Assembly (NCBI GenBank): GCA_029215795.1
Contig: JARDYH010000007.1
Location: 96,549,263-96,613,262 of the forward strand
Direction of reading: 5' to 3'
DNA length: 64,000 nt
From: Anniella stebbinsi
Taxonomy: Eukaryota; Chordata; Lepidosauria; Squamata; Anniellidae
Shown here in pieces: positions 63,418 through 64,000 of this stretch (position 1 is the stretch's first letter; every line of letters begins with the position of its first letter). Below the pieces are notes generated by a model, which had not been told where the DNA came from, did no database searches, and was given only the letters and a program-made list of their open reading frames with translations. The position numbers and the translations under genes were made by a program.

Positions 63418-64000
63418 TAGGGGTGTGCATGGACCCCCCCCCCCGGATCGGATCGGGACACGGATCGGGACCTCCAACTTTGTCCCGGATCGGACAAAAT
63501 CGGAGGCCCCCAGACCAGATCGGGTCCAATCCCGATCCAAAAATCGGACATCCAATTTTTGGATCGGCCGCCATTTCCCCCCCCCCATAGACTTGCATTG
63601 GGAGAAATAAAGCTTTCCCCCAATGCAAGTCTATGAGGAAAAAATGGCGGCGGGTGGGTGAGGGGGAGCGGCTAGCGGCAAATGGGAGCGGACGGCCACG
63701 GAAGGTAAATGGCGCGCATGCGGAAGGTAAGAGCCCCCCCACGCCCCCCTCCCCACGCCCCCTGCTTACCTTTCCTGGCTCCCTGCTCCCATCCGCTGCC
63801 CCCTGCCCCCGTTGTCCGCTTCCATCAGTGGGCGCCCACTGGCGCCCGCCGATGGAAGCAGCAGCTCCGCTAGGGAAGCCCCCCCCCCCGCTGTCCGCTT
63901 CCATTGGCGGGCGCCCACTGGCACCTGCCAATGGAAGCGGCGGTGGGCGCCAGCAGGCGCCCACCGATCCACCGATCCATATGATCTGGATCGGAATCTT
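63418..64000. mobile_element. Left end of a GC-rich GGATC-family hAT-like element (runs off window)
   Basis: Terminus TAGGGGTGTGCATGGACC, then GGATCGGATCGGG-type array (63446-63560). A hairpin follows, with arms AGACTTGCATTGGGAGAAA (63589-63607) and CCCCCAATGCAAGTCTATG (63618-63636). The GC-rich interior is shared with 30030-30415, including an inner duplication of GTCCGCTTCCATYRGYGGGC. The window ends at another GATC-rich stretch that probably approaches the right end. Confidence 0.8.

Noticed and set aside
63356..63964. 202-codon minus-strand frame as a gene
   Set aside because: It is GC-rich repeat sequence of the GGATC family and translates to Gly/Ala/Arg-rich low complexity.
1..64000. 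Host protein-coding exons, tRNA or rRNA genes
   Set aside because: Every recognisable coding motif belongs to a mobile element; no tRNA cloverleaf or rRNA core was seen. Short host exons could still be missed by eye.

Overview
The window looks like repeat-dense, non-genic DNA from an amniote, most likely a squamate reptile (lizard or snake). Reasons: CR1 3' ends of the sauropsid type (copies ending near 307, 13727, 23930, 55190 and 62055), several L2-like LINE 3' ends with ATT or AAAT tails, an L1-type LINE with ORF1 and ORF2, three different Ty3/gypsy elements, and many foldback DNA-transposon relics. I found no host protein-coding exon, tRNA, rRNA, CRISPR array or operon-like structure. Every long or recognisable reading frame belongs to a transposable element, and nearly all carry stops or frameshifts.

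Layout. 1-3610: a minus-strand CR1 with a minus-strand L2-like LINE inside it. 3611-18240: mostly unassigned DNA with small MITEs, LINE 3' ends, a solo-LTR candidate (13949-14275), an 87-bp-arm hairpin (7795-7973) and two hammerhead-like motifs. 18242-21235: a LINE with endonuclease but no RT, then another LINE 3' end. 21655-30474: a nested stack in which an L1 fragment is split by L2 plus CR1, followed by a minus-strand LINE of uncertain clade. That LINE is itself split by a 3.16-kb giant palindrome (24958-28113) with a perfect 8-bp target duplication. 30478-32556: Harbinger-like MITEs and LINE ends. 32871-37390: gypsy element 1. 38420-39000: an LTR-like segment. 39654-44944: a nearly complete but dead L1 on the minus strand. 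47330-55190: a CR1 split by a Harbinger-like element and by gypsy element 2. 55290-58469: gypsy element 3, which has integrase upstream of RT-RNase H and is interrupted by a 320-bp foldback MITE. 58887-60185: a dispersed repeat and half of the giant-palindrome family. 60186-62055: a CR1 with two MITE insertions. 63418-64000: the left end of another member of the giant-palindrome family, running off the window.

The most notable signals are: (1) a hAT-like family with TAGGGRTGTGCA ends, subterminal GGATC arrays and interchangeable interiors, one member being a 3.16-kb inverted repeat built of tandem units; (2) a gypsy element with protease-integrase-RT-RNase H order (Gmr1-like); (3) two Harbinger-like elements inserted in two separate CR1 copies at exactly the same palindromic site; (4) a gypsy insertion flanked by a 121-bp direct duplication with divergence equal to that of its LTRs. 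Nothing in the window shows genes acting as a pathway. The logic is one of repeated nested insertion, which gives a partial relative chronology.
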